Positions 1 through 8,080 of a stretch of 64,000 nucleotides of DNA are shown piece by piece. Position numbers and translations under genes: made by a program. Source of the stretch: Kitasatospora phosalacinea (lineage in GTDB: Bacteria > Actinomycetota > Actinomycetes > Streptomycetales > Streptomycetaceae); the NCBI RefSeq assembly GCF_030268885.1, contig NZ_BSSA01000021.1, positions 78,131 to 142,130 of the forward strand, in the 5' to 3' direction. Position 1 is the first letter of the stretch; each line of letters starts with the position of its first letter. The notes beneath the pieces were generated by a model, which made no database searches, was not told the DNA's origin, and saw only the letters and a list, made by a program, of their open reading frames with translations.

Positions 1-699
1 GTCCTTGAGCAGGTCGACCGAGGTCTCGACGGCGTCGCCGCCGATCAGGTCGAGGGCGGCGTCGACGCCCTCGGGGGCCAGGGCGCGGACGCGTCCGGCG
101 AGGCCGGGGCCGTACTCGACGGGTTCGACGCCCAGGCCGCGCAGGAAGGTGTGGTTGTGCTCCCCGGCGGTGCCGATCACCCGGGCGCCGAGGGCGGTGG
201 CGACCTGGCAGGCGATCGAGCCGACGCCGCCCGCCGCCGCGTGGATCAGCACGGTCTCGCCGCGGCGCAGCCCGAGCGCCCCGACCAGGGCCTGCTGGGC
301 GGTGAGCCCGGCGGTGGGCAGCCCGCCCGCCTCGGCCCAGTCGAGGGCGGCGGGTTTGCGGGCCAGGGTGCGGACGGGGGCGGCGACCAGCTCGGCGTAG
401 GTGCCGTGCTCGATGACGTCCTTGCGGACGTAGCCGATGACCTCGTCGCCGGGGGCGTACTCGGTGACGGCACCGCCGACGGCCTGGACGACGCCGGCCA
501 GGTCGAAGCCCATGACCAGGGGGAAGTGCGCGTCGAGGACGCCGTCGAGGTGCCCCTCGCGGATCTTCCAGTCGACGGGGTTGACGCCGACCGCGCGGGT
601 GCGGACGAGTACGGTGTCGGGGCCGACCTTCGGGTCGGGGAGCTCGGTGTACTCGACCACGTCGGGGCCGCCGTAGCGGTTGATCGCGATTGCCTTCAT
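1..699 (-). CDS. NADP-dependent medium-chain oxidoreductase, quinone-oxidoreductase-like (C-terminus cut by window edge)
   Basis: The gene reads leftward from an ATG at 697-699 and stays open for 233 codons to the window edge; the family is usually 310-330 residues, so roughly 80-100 C-terminal residues lie outside. An N-terminal GroES-like part (GFDLAGVV, GDEVIGYV) is followed by a Rossmann dinucleotide motif AAAGGVGS at about residues 154-161. I see no zinc-ligand cluster of the alcohol dehydrogenase type, which fits the zinc-independent quinone reductase branch. It is divergent from nadA. The substrate cannot be told from sequence. Confidence 0.85.
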   Translation of the reverse strand, partial: MKAIAINRYGGPDVVEYTELPDPKVGPDTVLVRTRAVGVNPVDWKIREGHLDGVLDAHFPLVMGFDLAGVVQAVGGAVTEYAPGDEVIGYVRKDVIEHGTYAELVAAPVRTLARKPAALDWAEAGGLPTAGLTAQQALVGALGLRRGETVLIHAAAGGVGSIACQVATALGARVIGTAGEHNHTFLRGLGVEPVEYGPGLAGRVRALAPEGVDAALDLIGGDAVETSVDLLKD

Positions 700-790
700 G
701 CCCCCAGCCAACCGGACGGCACGGCGGGTCCTCGCGTCGGAAGCATCCATCCTGGTGAGCGGTTCTCGTCACATCGACGAAGCGGCCATC

Positions 791-836
791 GTCAGACTGA
801 CGACAACCGGTTATCATAGATAGCGTCAGATAGACG
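791..836. promoter_or_regulatory. Palindrome cluster upstream of nadA (candidate operator)
   Basis: Three short inverted repeats lie within 46 bp ahead of nadA: GTCAGACTGAC (791-801), TATCATAGATA (812-822) and CGTCAGATAGACG (824-836). The middle one also resembles a -10 region. NAD biosynthesis genes are often controlled by NrtR/NadQ-type repressors, but I cannot match these sequences to a known motif, so the operator role is inferred. Confidence 0.35.
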
Positions 837-880
837 AGAAGGCTGGTGTTGATCCGGCCGCACCAGGAGGGCAGCCGCCC

Positions 881-2062
881 GTGACCACCACCACCGAGAC
901 CTACGGCACCGACCCCGCCCCCTCGCCGCTCGCCCTGCTGCTGCTCGGCCGGGAGGCCGACCCGAACAGCGAGCGCGGCGTGGAGTGCCCCGGCGACCTG
1001 CCCGCCGCCTCCGACCCCGACCTGGTGGCGCGTGCCCGCGCCGCGAAGGAGAAGCTCGGCGACCGGGTCTTCATCCTGGGCCACCACTACCAGCGCGACG
1101 AGGTCATCGAGTTCGCCGACGTCACCGGCGACTCCTTCAAGCTGGCCCGGGACGCGGCGGCCCGCCCGGAGGCCGAGTACATCGTCTTCTGCGGCGTGCA
1201 CTTCATGGCCGAGTCCGCCGACATCCTCACCTCCGAGCGCCAGCAGGTCGTCCTGCCGGACCTCGCGGCGGGCTGCTCGATGGCCGACATGGCCACCGCC
1301 GAGCAGGTCGCCGAGTGCTGGGACGTGCTGACCGAGGCGGGCGTCGCGGACGTCACCGTGCCGGTGTCGTACATGAACTCCTCGGCCGACATCAAGGCGT
1401 TCACCGGCAAGCACGGCGGCACCATCTGCACCTCCTCCAACGCCAGGCGCGCCCTGGAGTGGGCCTTCGAGCAGGGGCAGAAGGTGCTCTTCCTGCCGGA
1501 CCAGCACCTGGGGCGCAACACCGCGGTGCTGGAGATGGGCATCCCGCTGGACGAGTGCGTGCTCTACAACCCGCACAAGCCGAACGGCGGCCTGACCGCC
1601 GAGCAGCTGCGGGACGCGAAGATGATCCTGTGGCGCGGCCACTGCTCGGTGCACGGCCGCTTCAGCGTGGAGTCGGTGAACGAGGTCCGCGAGCGGATCC
1701 CCGGCGTGACCGTGCTGGTGCACCCCGAGTGCAGGCACGAGGTGGTCACCGCCGCCGACATGGTGGGCTCGACCGAGTACATCATCAAGGCGCTGGACGC
1801 CGCCGAGCCCGGCTCGAAGTGGGCGATCGGCACCGAGCTGAACCTGGTCCGCCGACTGGCCAAGGCGCACCCGGACAAGGAGGTCGTCTTCCTCGACCGC
1901 ACCGTGTGCTTCTGCTCGACCATGAACCGGATCGACCTGCCGCACCTGGTGTGGGCGCTGGAGTCGCTGGTCGAGGGCCGGGTGCCGAACGTGATCACGG
2001 TGGACGCCGAGACCGAGAAGCACGCCAAGGCGGCGCTGGACCGGATGCTGGCCCTGCCGTAA
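881..2062 (+). CDS. nadA: Quinolinate synthase NadA
   Basis: NadA condenses iminoaspartate with dihydroxyacetone phosphate to quinolinate, the first committed product of de novo NAD synthesis, using a [4Fe-4S] cluster. The 393-aa product shows the family signatures GHHYQRDEVIEFAD near residue 67, CGVHFMAES (C104), HPECRHEV (C284) and CFCSTMN (C343/C345), which supply the cluster cysteines. The GTG start at 881 is preceded by an AGGAGG-like site about 8-12 nt upstream. No nadB or nadC follows in this window. A strong hairpin lies 29 bp after the stop. Confidence 0.97.
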   Translation: MTTTTETYGTDPAPSPLALLLLGREADPNSERGVECPGDLPAASDPDLVARARAAKEKLGDRVFILGHHYQRDEVIEFADVTGDSFKLARDAAARPEAEYIVFCGVHFMAESADILTSERQQVVLPDLAAGCSMADMATAEQVAECWDVLTEAGVADVTVPVSYMNSSADIKAFTGKHGGTICTSSNARRALEWAFEQGQKVLFLPDQHLGRNTAVLEMGIPLDECVLYNPHKPNGGLTAEQLRDAKMILWRGHCSVHGRFSVESVNEVRERIPGVTVLVHPECRHEVVTAADMVGSTEYIIKALDAAEPGSKWAIGTELNLVRRLAKAHPDKEVVFLDRTVCFCSTMNRIDLPHLVWALESLVEGRVPNVITVDAETEKHAKAALDRMLALP

Positions 2063-2090
2063 CGGTTCGTCCCCGTCCCTGCGCGCACAA

Positions 2091-2124
2091 GAGGGCGGGC
2101 ACCCCACCGGGGGTGCCCGCCCTC
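2091..2124. terminator. Bidirectional hairpin between nadA and pspAA
   Basis: A perfect 15-bp stem (2091-2105 with 2110-2124) encloses a 4-nt loop and lies between the convergent 3' ends of nadA and pspAA. There is no T-tract, as is usual for actinobacterial terminators. Confidence 0.8.
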
Positions 2125-2145
2125 TCGTCACGTGTGGCGCCCGAA

Positions 2146-2439
2146 CTACTCCGGGAGTCCGGGGATCAGACCGTCGCCCTCGTCCCGCAGCAGCTCGCGG
2201 ACCTGCTCCAGGGACGCCTCGGCGTCCGGCAGGATCAGGTCCGACGGCTCCAGCGACTCCGCCGGGAGCGGCGTGCCGACCTCACGAACGGCCGCGAGCA
2301 GGCTGCCGAGCGCCGCCTTGAAGGCCGCCTCGTCGCCCGCCTCGACGGCCTGGAGCAGCTCGTCGTCCAGCTGGTTCAGCCGGTTCAGGTCGCCCTCCGC
2401 GACCTCGAACTGCCCCTCACCCAAGACCCGCATGATCAT
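2146..2439 (-). CDS. PspA-associated protein PspAA
   Basis: This 97-residue acidic protein matches the actinobacterial PspAA family, encoded immediately after pspA and thought to work with it in envelope stress. It starts MIMRVLGEGQFEV and has the family core DLNRLNQLDDELLQAVEAGD. It follows pspA on the same strand after 31 bp, so the two are very likely co-transcribed. No signal peptide or membrane segment is present. Confidence 0.85.
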   Translation of the reverse strand: MIMRVLGEGQFEVAEGDLNRLNQLDDELLQAVEAGDEAAFKAALGSLLAAVREVGTPLPAESLEPSDLILPDAEASLEQVRELLRDEGDGLIPGLPE

Positions 2440-2470
2440 GCTGGTGCGTCTCCCCTTGTTGCTCGCGGGC

Positions 2471-3262
2471 TTACTTCTGGTAGTTGATGGTGGGCGGCGG
2501 CGGGGTGTCGTTCTTGCCCTGCTCGATCGCCTGCGGCTGGGAGGCGGGGGTGCCGCCGGTCAGTTCGGCCTTCATCCGGGCCAGCTCCAGCTCGACGTCG
2601 CTGCCGCCGGCCACCCGCTCCAGCTCGGCCTCGATGTCGTCCTTGCGGCCGAGGCCGCTGGCGTCGTCGAGCGCACCGGAGGCCAGCAGCTCGTCGATCG
2701 CGCCCGCGCGGGCCTGCATCTGCGCGGTCTTGTCCTCCGCGCGCTGGATCGCCAGGCCGACGTCGCCCATCTCCTCGGAGATGCCGGAGAAGGACTCGGC
2801 GATCCGGGTCTGCGCCTGGGCCGCGGTGTAGGTGGCCTTGATGGTCTCCTTCTTGGTGCGGAAGGCGTCCACCTTGGCCTGGAGGCGCTGGGAGGCGAGG
2901 GTGAGCTTCTCCTCCTCGGCCTGCAGGGCCTGGTACTGCGTCTCCAGGTCGGTGATCTGGGACTGCAGGTTGGCCTTGCGGCTGAGCGCCTCGCGGGCGA
3001 GGTCCTCGCGGCCGAGGGACAGCGCCTTGCGGCCCTGGTCCTCGTACTTGGCGGACTGCTGCTGCAGCTGGGTCAGCTGGAGCTCCAGGCGCTTGCGGGA
3101 GGTGGCCACGTCGGCGACGCCCCTGCGCACCTTCTGCAGCAGTTCCAGCTGCTTCTGGTAGGAGTAGTCGAGCGTTTCGCGCGGGTCCTCCGCCCGGTCC
3201 AAGGCCTTGTTCGCCTTGGAGCGGAAGATCAGCCCCATACGCTTCATGATTCCGTCGCTCAT
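2471..3262 (-). CDS. pspA: Phage shock protein A / IM30 family (PspA)
   Basis: PspA/Vipp1 proteins coat stressed membranes and limit proton leakage. The 263-aa product is almost wholly helical and coiled-coil, and its N-terminus carries the actinobacterial signature MKRMGLIFRSKANKALDRAE followed by DPRETLDYSYQKQLELLQKV. The start was set at 3262 (MSDGIMKRM) because a purine-rich AAGGGGG lies 12 nt upstream; an ATG five codons later (3247) is also possible. The C-terminal 25 residues are Pro/Gln-rich. pspAA follows in the same operon. Confidence 0.95.
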   Translation of the reverse strand: MSDGIMKRMGLIFRSKANKALDRAEDPRETLDYSYQKQLELLQKVRRGVADVATSRKRLELQLTQLQQQSAKYEDQGRKALSLGREDLAREALSRKANLQSQITDLETQYQALQAEEEKLTLASQRLQAKVDAFRTKKETIKATYTAAQAQTRIAESFSGISEEMGDVGLAIQRAEDKTAQMQARAGAIDELLASGALDDASGLGRKDDIEAELERVAGGSDVELELARMKAELTGGTPASQPQAIEQGKNDTPPPPTINYQK

Positions 3263-3454
3263 GGGCCTCGATAGCCCCCTTCTTCGGGCCTGGGTTTGCG
3301 TCTCGTGACAGGTCGAGTGTATGCGCGGTGAGGCCACCGGCGCAGTGCACCAGCCTGCAACAATGCTGCTACAGCGGGCGGCCGTTCGGCATCGTCCTCA
3401 CGATCGATATCGGTTCGCGTCCGGGGTCGCGCCGGAAAGGCGCCGGTCAACCCG

Positions 3455-3460
3455 TACGCT
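3455..3460 (+). promoter_or_regulatory. -10 box for a leaderless DUF3043 transcript
   Basis: TACGCT ends 6 nt before the GTG at 3467 and no ribosome-binding site is visible, the usual pattern of a leaderless actinobacterial mRNA. I could not pick a convincing -35 box. Confidence 0.5.
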
Positions 3461-3466
3461 GGGAGT

Positions 3467-4069
3467 GTGTTCCGACGCCGCTCTGATGAATCCGCCGCCT
3501 CCTCCTCCACCGTCACCATGACGAAGGAGGACGAGAAGCCGCCCCGCGACCCGCAGGCTCCCAAGGGCCGGCCCACGCCCAAGCGCAGTGAGGCCGAGGC
3601 CAACCGGAAGACCCGGGTCACCGTCCCCAAGGACCGCAAGGAGGCCGCCCGCCAGGCCCGCGAGCGGATGCGCGCGGAGCGCGAGAAGCAGCGCACCGCG
3701 CTGCTGGAGGGCGACGAGCGGGCCCTGCCGCCGCGCGACAAGGGCCCGGTGAAGCGCTACGTCCGCGACTTCATCGACTCCCGCTGGGCCGCGGCCGAGT
3801 TCTTCCTGCCGTACGCGGTCGTGGTGCTGGTGCTCAGCATCACCAAGGTCAACTACCTGCAGCTGCTCTCCACGCTGCTGTTCATGGTCTTCTTCGTGGT
3901 GGTCATCCTGGACTTCGTCCGGATCGGCCTCCAGCTGCGCAAGTCGCTGGCCCAGCGCTTCCCGAACGGGGACACCCGGGGCGCGGTCATGTACGGCCTG
4001 ATGCGCACCCTGCAGATGCGCCGGCTGCGGCTGCCCAAGCCGATGGTCAAGCGGGGCGAGCGGCCCTGA
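3467..4069 (+). CDS. DUF3043 membrane protein
   Basis: The 200-aa protein has a long charged N-terminal half (Lys/Arg/Glu-rich, about residues 1-100), then two adjacent hydrophobic helices (FFLPYAVVVLVLSITKV and LLSTLLFMVFFVVVILDF, about 123-165) and a basic tail ending LPKPMVKRGERP. This layout matches the conserved actinobacterial DUF3043 family, whose function is unknown. It starts at GTG 3467, apparently leaderless, and its stop codon overlaps the likely start of the downstream methyltransferase. Confidence 0.9.
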   Translation: MFRRRSDESAASSSTVTMTKEDEKPPRDPQAPKGRPTPKRSEAEANRKTRVTVPKDRKEAARQARERMRAEREKQRTALLEGDERALPPRDKGPVKRYVRDFIDSRWAAAEFFLPYAVVVLVLSITKVNYLQLLSTLLFMVFFVVVILDFVRIGLQLRKSLAQRFPNGDTRGAVMYGLMRTLQMRRLRLPKPMVKRGERP

Positions 4070-4974
4070 CCGCGGAAGCCGTTCCGCCGTACTGGGCCCC
4101 GCCCGCGCAGCAGCCGGTCGGGGCCCTCGGCACACCTGGCATCCCCCCGCAGCAGGGCTACGGGTACGCGCCGCAGGGCCGGCACGGGCGGCTGCCGGCC
4201 CGCGGCGGGCCGTACCACAGCGGGGCCGGTGAGTGGCTGGAGCGGCACGGCGGGCTGCACAACCTGGTGCGCCAGGAGCTGGTCACCCGGCAGCTCGCCG
4301 AGCAGCTCACCCGCGGCATCGCGCTGCGGGTGCTGGACGTCGGCTGCGCCGAGGGCACCCAGGCGCTGCGGCTGGCCCGGGCCGGCCACTTCGTCACCGG
4401 CATCGACCCCGACCCGGGCACCCTGGGCCTGGCCCACCAGGCGCTGTGCGCCGAACCGCCGGAGGTCCGCGAGCGGGTGCAGCTGCTGACCGGCGACGGC
4501 CACCAGGTCGGCCGCTGGTTCGGCCCGCGCAGCTTCGACCTGGTGCTCTGCCACGGCACCCTGATGTACCTGCCGGACCCGGAGCCGATGCTGGCCTCGG
4601 TGGCGCGGATCCTGGCCCCCGGCGGCCTGCTCTCGCTGCTGGTGCGCAACGGCGACGCGCTGGCCATGCGGGCCGGGCTGACGGGCGACTGGCGGGCCTG
4701 CCAGGAAGCCTTCGACTCCACCCGCTACACCAACCGCCTGGGCCTGCCCGCCCGGGCCGACCGCCTGGCCGAACTCTCCGCCACGCTCGCCGGGTTCGCC
4801 GTCCCGGTCCGCCGCTGGTACGGCGTGCGGGTCTTCACCGACGCCACGCCGGACGAGGCCGCGCCGGTCGACGGCCGACAGCTCGCCCAGTTGCTCGACG
4901 CCGAGGAGCGGGCCGGCAAGCAGGACCCGTACCGGCACGTCGCCGCACTGCTGCACGTCGTCGCCGAGAAGTAA
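4066..4974 (+). CDS. Class I SAM-dependent methyltransferase, probable CTG start
   Basis: The Rossmann-fold core has motif I VLDVGCAEGTQ (about residues 89-99), a motif II acidic residue in GIDPDP and the post-motif FDLVLCHGTLMYLPDPE. The family is a small-molecule methyltransferase and the substrate is unknown. No in-frame ATG or GTG occurs before 4267, yet the frame upstream is plainly coding (PYWAPPAQQ, then GRLPARGGPYHSGAGEW). The best start is CTG at 4066, overlapping the DUF3043 stop as CTGA, giving 302 residues. The alternative GTG at 4267 would remove 67 residues. Confidence 0.8.
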   Translation: MTAEAVPPYWAPPAQQPVGALGTPGIPPQQGYGYAPQGRHGRLPARGGPYHSGAGEWLERHGGLHNLVRQELVTRQLAEQLTRGIALRVLDVGCAEGTQALRLARAGHFVTGIDPDPGTLGLAHQALCAEPPEVRERVQLLTGDGHQVGRWFGPRSFDLVLCHGTLMYLPDPEPMLASVARILAPGGLLSLLVRNGDALAMRAGLTGDWRACQEAFDSTRYTNRLGLPARADRLAELSATLAGFAVPVRRWYGVRVFTDATPDEAAPVDGRQLAQLLDAEERAGKQDPYRHVAALLHVVAEK

Positions 4975-5016
4975 CCGGGGAACGGCCGGGCGGCGGCGGC
5001 CGGGGCCGACGGGGGG

Positions 5017-5217
5017 TCAGGCCTCGTGCAGGCTCATCGGGTAGACGTCCCGTCCGTCCTCGACCAGGACGACCCGGTCCACGCCGTCCTCCAGCAGGGA
5101 CTTCCACTCCTCGCCGATCCAGGACTCCGCGTCGCCCTGGCTGGAGAACTCCTCGACGCCGTTGGCCGGCTCCACCACGGTGCCGTCGTTCTTCTCGTAC
5201 CGCCAGGTCCACACCAT
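5017..5217 (-). CDS. Small conserved acidic protein, 66 aa
   Basis: I do not recognise a named family. The protein starts MVWTWRYEKNDGTVVEP and ends DRVVLVEDGRDVYPMSLHEA. It is soluble and acidic, with a layout like the short single-domain proteins conserved across Streptomyces. The ATG at 5215-5217 is preceded by a good GGAGGAG site 6 nt upstream, which favours this start over a longer reading frame that would overlap cobU. It is divergent from cobU. Confidence 0.75.
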   Translation of the reverse strand: MVWTWRYEKNDGTVVEPANGVEEFSSQGDAESWIGEEWKSLLEDGVDRVVLVEDGRDVYPMSLHEA

Positions 5218-5309
5218 GCCGGGCTCCTCCGCGAATCGTGCCACTGGGATCGTGACGGTAGCGTGCCCACCCGGCGCGGGGGCGAAGCTCCGTCCGGCAG
5301 GATGATCGC

Positions 5310-5870
5310 ATGGCACTCCCCCGCACCCTGCTCCTCGGCGGCGCCCGCTCCGGCAAGTCCACCCGGGCCGAGCTGCTGCTCGCCGACCGCCCCGACGTGC
5401 TGTACGTGGCCACCTCCGGCCGCCGGGACGGCGACCTCGACTGGGCCCGGCGGGTCGACCTGCACCGGGCCCGGCGCCCCGCGTCCTGGCGGACCGCCGA
5501 GACCTGCGCGCTGGAGGAGGTGCTGGCGGACGGCTCGGACCGGGCGCCGGTGCTGATCGACTGCCTGGCGCTGTGGCTGACCGCGGTGATGGACGAGTGC
5601 GGGGCCTGGGAGGACGCGGTCTGGTTCGGCGGCGGACAGGAGGCGGTGGAGACGCGCTGCGCGGCGCTGGCCGCGGCCTGGGGCGCCACCGCCCGGGAGG
5701 CGGTCGCGGTCTCCAACGAGGTCGGGATGGGCGTGGTGCCCGCCACCGCCGCCGGACGGCGCTTCCGGGACACCCTCGGGCGGCTCAACATGGCGGTCGC
5801 CGACGCCTCCGAGCAGGTGCTGCTGGTGGTCGCCGGGCAGGTGCTGACCGTCAAAGCAGCGGCCGTGTAG
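5310..5870 (+). CDS. cobU: Bifunctional adenosylcobinamide kinase / adenosylcobinamide-phosphate guanylyltransferase
   Basis: CobU phosphorylates adenosylcobinamide and then transfers GMP to it in the nucleotide-loop assembly of cobalamin. The 186-aa protein has the P-loop GGARSGKS (residues 10-17), the LIDCLALWLT strand, and the family signature SNEVGMGVVP followed by RRFRDTLGRLNM. It is the first of three consecutive late cobalamin genes on this strand; cobT follows after 11 bp. I see no cobalamin riboswitch upstream. Confidence 0.95.
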   Translation: MALPRTLLLGGARSGKSTRAELLLADRPDVLYVATSGRRDGDLDWARRVDLHRARRPASWRTAETCALEEVLADGSDRAPVLIDCLALWLTAVMDECGAWEDAVWFGGGQEAVETRCAALAAAWGATAREAVAVSNEVGMGVVPATAAGRRFRDTLGRLNMAVADASEQVLLVVAGQVLTVKAAAV

Positions 5871-5873
5871 ATT
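5844..5873 (+). promoter_or_regulatory. Candidate cobT promoter inside the cobU 3' end
   Basis: CTGACC (5844-5849) and TAGATT (5868-5873) are spaced by 18 bp and the second hexamer lies 8 nt before the cobT ATG. The -10 overlaps the cobU stop codon. This could give cobT its own near-leaderless transcript in addition to read-through. Confidence 0.4.
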
Positions 5874-5881
5874 GCCGGGCG

Positions 5882-7000
5882 ATGGACACCACCGTGGATC
5901 TCGACACTTTCTCCTCGCTCGTCGAACGCCCCGACGAGGGTGCGCGGCGCGGCGCCGAGGAGCGCTGGCAGCAACTGGCCGTGCCGCGCGGCGGCCTGGG
6001 TCGGCTCCAGGAGCTGGGTGCCTGGCTGGCGTCCGCCCAGGGCGAGTCCCCGGTCCGCCCGCTGGCCGCCGCCCGGGTGCTGCTGTTCGCCGCCGACCAC
6101 GGCGTCGCCTCGCTGGGCGTCTCCACCCTCGACGCCCGCGGCGGCACCGCCGACCGGGTGCGCGCCGTGCTGGACGGCACCGCGCCGGTCGCCGTGCTGG
6201 CCCGCCGCTACGGGGCGGACGTCCGGGTGGTCGACGTCGCGGTGGACGCCGACCCGAACGAGTTCCCCGAGGAGGTCGTCCGCCACCGGGTGCGCCGCGG
6301 CTCCGGCCGGATCGACGTCGAGGACGCGCTGAGCGCGGAGGAGGCCGCCCGGGCGTTCCGGGCCGGGATGGCCGTCGCCGACGAGGAGGCCGACGCGGGC
6401 ACCGACCTGGTGCTGCTCGGCGACCTGGGCGTCGGCTCCACCACGGTCGCCGCGGTGCTGATCGGCGCGCTCTGCGGCACCGACGCCGCCGCCGTCACCG
6501 GCCGCGGCTCGGGCGTCGACGACCGCACCTGGATGGTCAAGTGCGCCGCCGTCCGGGACGCGCTGCGCCGGGCCCGCCCGGTGCTCGGCGACCAGCTCGC
6601 GCTGCTGGCCGCGACCGGCGGCGCCGACTTCGCCGCGGTCACCGGCTTCCTGCTGCAGGCGGCCGTCCGCAAGCTCCCGGTCGTCCTGGACGGCGTGGTC
6701 TCGGCGGCCTGCGCGCTGGTCGCCCAGCGGATCGCCTTCCGGGCCCCCGAGTGGTGGCGGGCGTCCGCGCTCACCGGCGAGCCCGCCCAGGCCAAGGCGT
6801 ACGACCGGCTGACCCTGACGCCGCTGCACGAGGCGGGCGTCACCATGGGCGAGGGCGTCGGCGCGGTGCTGGCGCTGCCGCTGCTGCAGGCCGCCGGGGA
6901 CACCCTGGCCGAGCCGGCCGCCGTCCCGAGCGCCAAGCCGCTGCCGCCGCGGGCCCCGGCCAAGCTGCCGACGGCCGCGGACCTGCTGGACCGCTACTGA
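5882..7000 (+). CDS. cobT: Nicotinate-nucleotide--dimethylbenzimidazole phosphoribosyltransferase
   Basis: CobT makes alpha-ribazole phosphate, the lower ligand precursor of cobalamin. The 372-aa product has the family glycine-rich segments LLFAADHGVASLGVS, DLGVGSTTVAAVLIGALCG and the C-terminal EAGVTMGEGVGAVLALPLL, which carries the catalytic glutamate. The start ATG at 5882 gives a normal family length. About 30 C-terminal residues are a Pro/Ala-rich extension. cobS follows after 17 bp. Confidence 0.95.
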   Translation: MDTTVDLDTFSSLVERPDEGARRGAEERWQQLAVPRGGLGRLQELGAWLASAQGESPVRPLAAARVLLFAADHGVASLGVSTLDARGGTADRVRAVLDGTAPVAVLARRYGADVRVVDVAVDADPNEFPEEVVRHRVRRGSGRIDVEDALSAEEAARAFRAGMAVADEEADAGTDLVLLGDLGVGSTTVAAVLIGALCGTDAAAVTGRGSGVDDRTWMVKCAAVRDALRRARPVLGDQLALLAATGGADFAAVTGFLLQAAVRKLPVVLDGVVSAACALVAQRIAFRAPEWWRASALTGEPAQAKAYDRLTLTPLHEAGVTMGEGVGAVLALPLLQAAGDTLAEPAAVPSAKPLPPRAPAKLPTAADLLDRY

Positions 7001-7017
7001 CTCCGTCGGGGCGCGGG

Positions 7018-7857
7018 ATGAACGGCGAGCACGCACGGCAGGGGGCCGCGCCCGCGGGGACGCTTCCGGCGGAGGGCGCCGGACCGGCTCCGGCCGGGGC
7101 GCGGGCGGGGCGGTGGGTCGGGGACGGACTGCGGTTCGCGTTCGGGACGTTGACGGTGCTGCGGGTGCGGGTGCACCGGTGGGACCGGGCGGCGGGCGGG
7201 GCCGCGATGGTGCTGGCGCCGCTGGTCGGGCTGGTGGTGGGCGCGCTCGCCGGGGCGGCGGGCGCGCTGGTGGCCTGGCGCGGCGGCGGGCTGCTCGGCG
7301 GGGTGGCGGCGGTGGCGGTCGGCGCGCTGCTGACCCGGGGGCTGCACCTGGACGGGGTGGCGGACGTCGCGGACGGGCTGGGCAGCGGGAAGCCGGCCGA
7401 GGACGCCCTGCGGATCATGAAGCAGTCGGACATCGGCCCGTTCGGGGTGCTGACCCTGGTGCTGCTGGTGCTGGCTCAGACCGCGGCGCTGGCCGGGCAG
7501 TTCACCGTCTCGCCGGAGCGCGGGGTGCTGGCCGCGGTGGTGGCCGCGACGGCGGGGCGGGCGGCGCTGGCCTGGGGGTGCCTGCGCCCGGTCCCGGCGG
7601 CCCGGCCGGGCGGGCTGGGGGCGGTGGTGGCGGCCACCGTGCGGCCCGGGGCGGCGGTGGCGGGGACGCTGCTGGTGGCCGGTGCGGCGGCGGCGGTGCG
7701 CTGGCGGTCGGGCGTCGCGGTGCTGCTCGGCGTGCTCGCCGCGGGCGTCCTGCTGCGACGGTGCGTGCGGCGGTTCGGCGGCGTGACCGGGGACGTGCTG
7801 GGCGCGCTGGTGGAGACGGCGGCGACGTCCGCGCTGGTGGCCCTCGCGCTGCTGTGA
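7018..7857 (+). CDS. cobS: Adenosylcobinamide-GDP ribazoletransferase (cobalamin synthase)
   Basis: CobS joins adenosylcobinamide-GDP to alpha-ribazole(-phosphate), the last assembly step, in the membrane. The 279-aa protein has the conserved TRGLHLDGVADVADGLGSG and KQSDIGPFG motifs and several Ala/Val/Leu-rich transmembrane helices. The first 35 residues are a non-conserved Ala/Pro-rich extension, so the true start could be slightly downstream. It completes a cobU-cobT-cobS cluster for nucleotide-loop assembly. Confidence 0.93.
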   Translation: MNGEHARQGAAPAGTLPAEGAGPAPAGARAGRWVGDGLRFAFGTLTVLRVRVHRWDRAAGGAAMVLAPLVGLVVGALAGAAGALVAWRGGGLLGGVAAVAVGALLTRGLHLDGVADVADGLGSGKPAEDALRIMKQSDIGPFGVLTLVLLVLAQTAALAGQFTVSPERGVLAAVVAATAGRAALAWGCLRPVPAARPGGLGAVVAATVRPGAAVAGTLLVAGAAAAVRWRSGVAVLLGVLAAGVLLRRCVRRFGGVTGDVLGALVETAATSALVALALL

Positions 7858-8080
7858 TCCGGCGTCAACTCCCTTGTCGTGCACGAACTCACGTACCGTC
7901 ACGGATCGCGGCGGTTCGTGCCCGGGGCAGGCGGGGCGGCGCGATCCCAGTATGCGGACTACCATGCGGTGAGCACCCTGGCCCTGTGCCCCGTTTCGCC
8001 GCGGAGTCTGCCTGGGTTTTGCCGGTCGGCAACGGAGCCGTCACCGGCTGTGGACCGCGAAAGAACAGGACGCATTTGTC

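Noticed and set aside
5218..5309. Cobalamin riboswitch ahead of cobU
   Set aside because: The gap to the divergent small gene is only 92 bp and no B12-box or long structured leader is visible.
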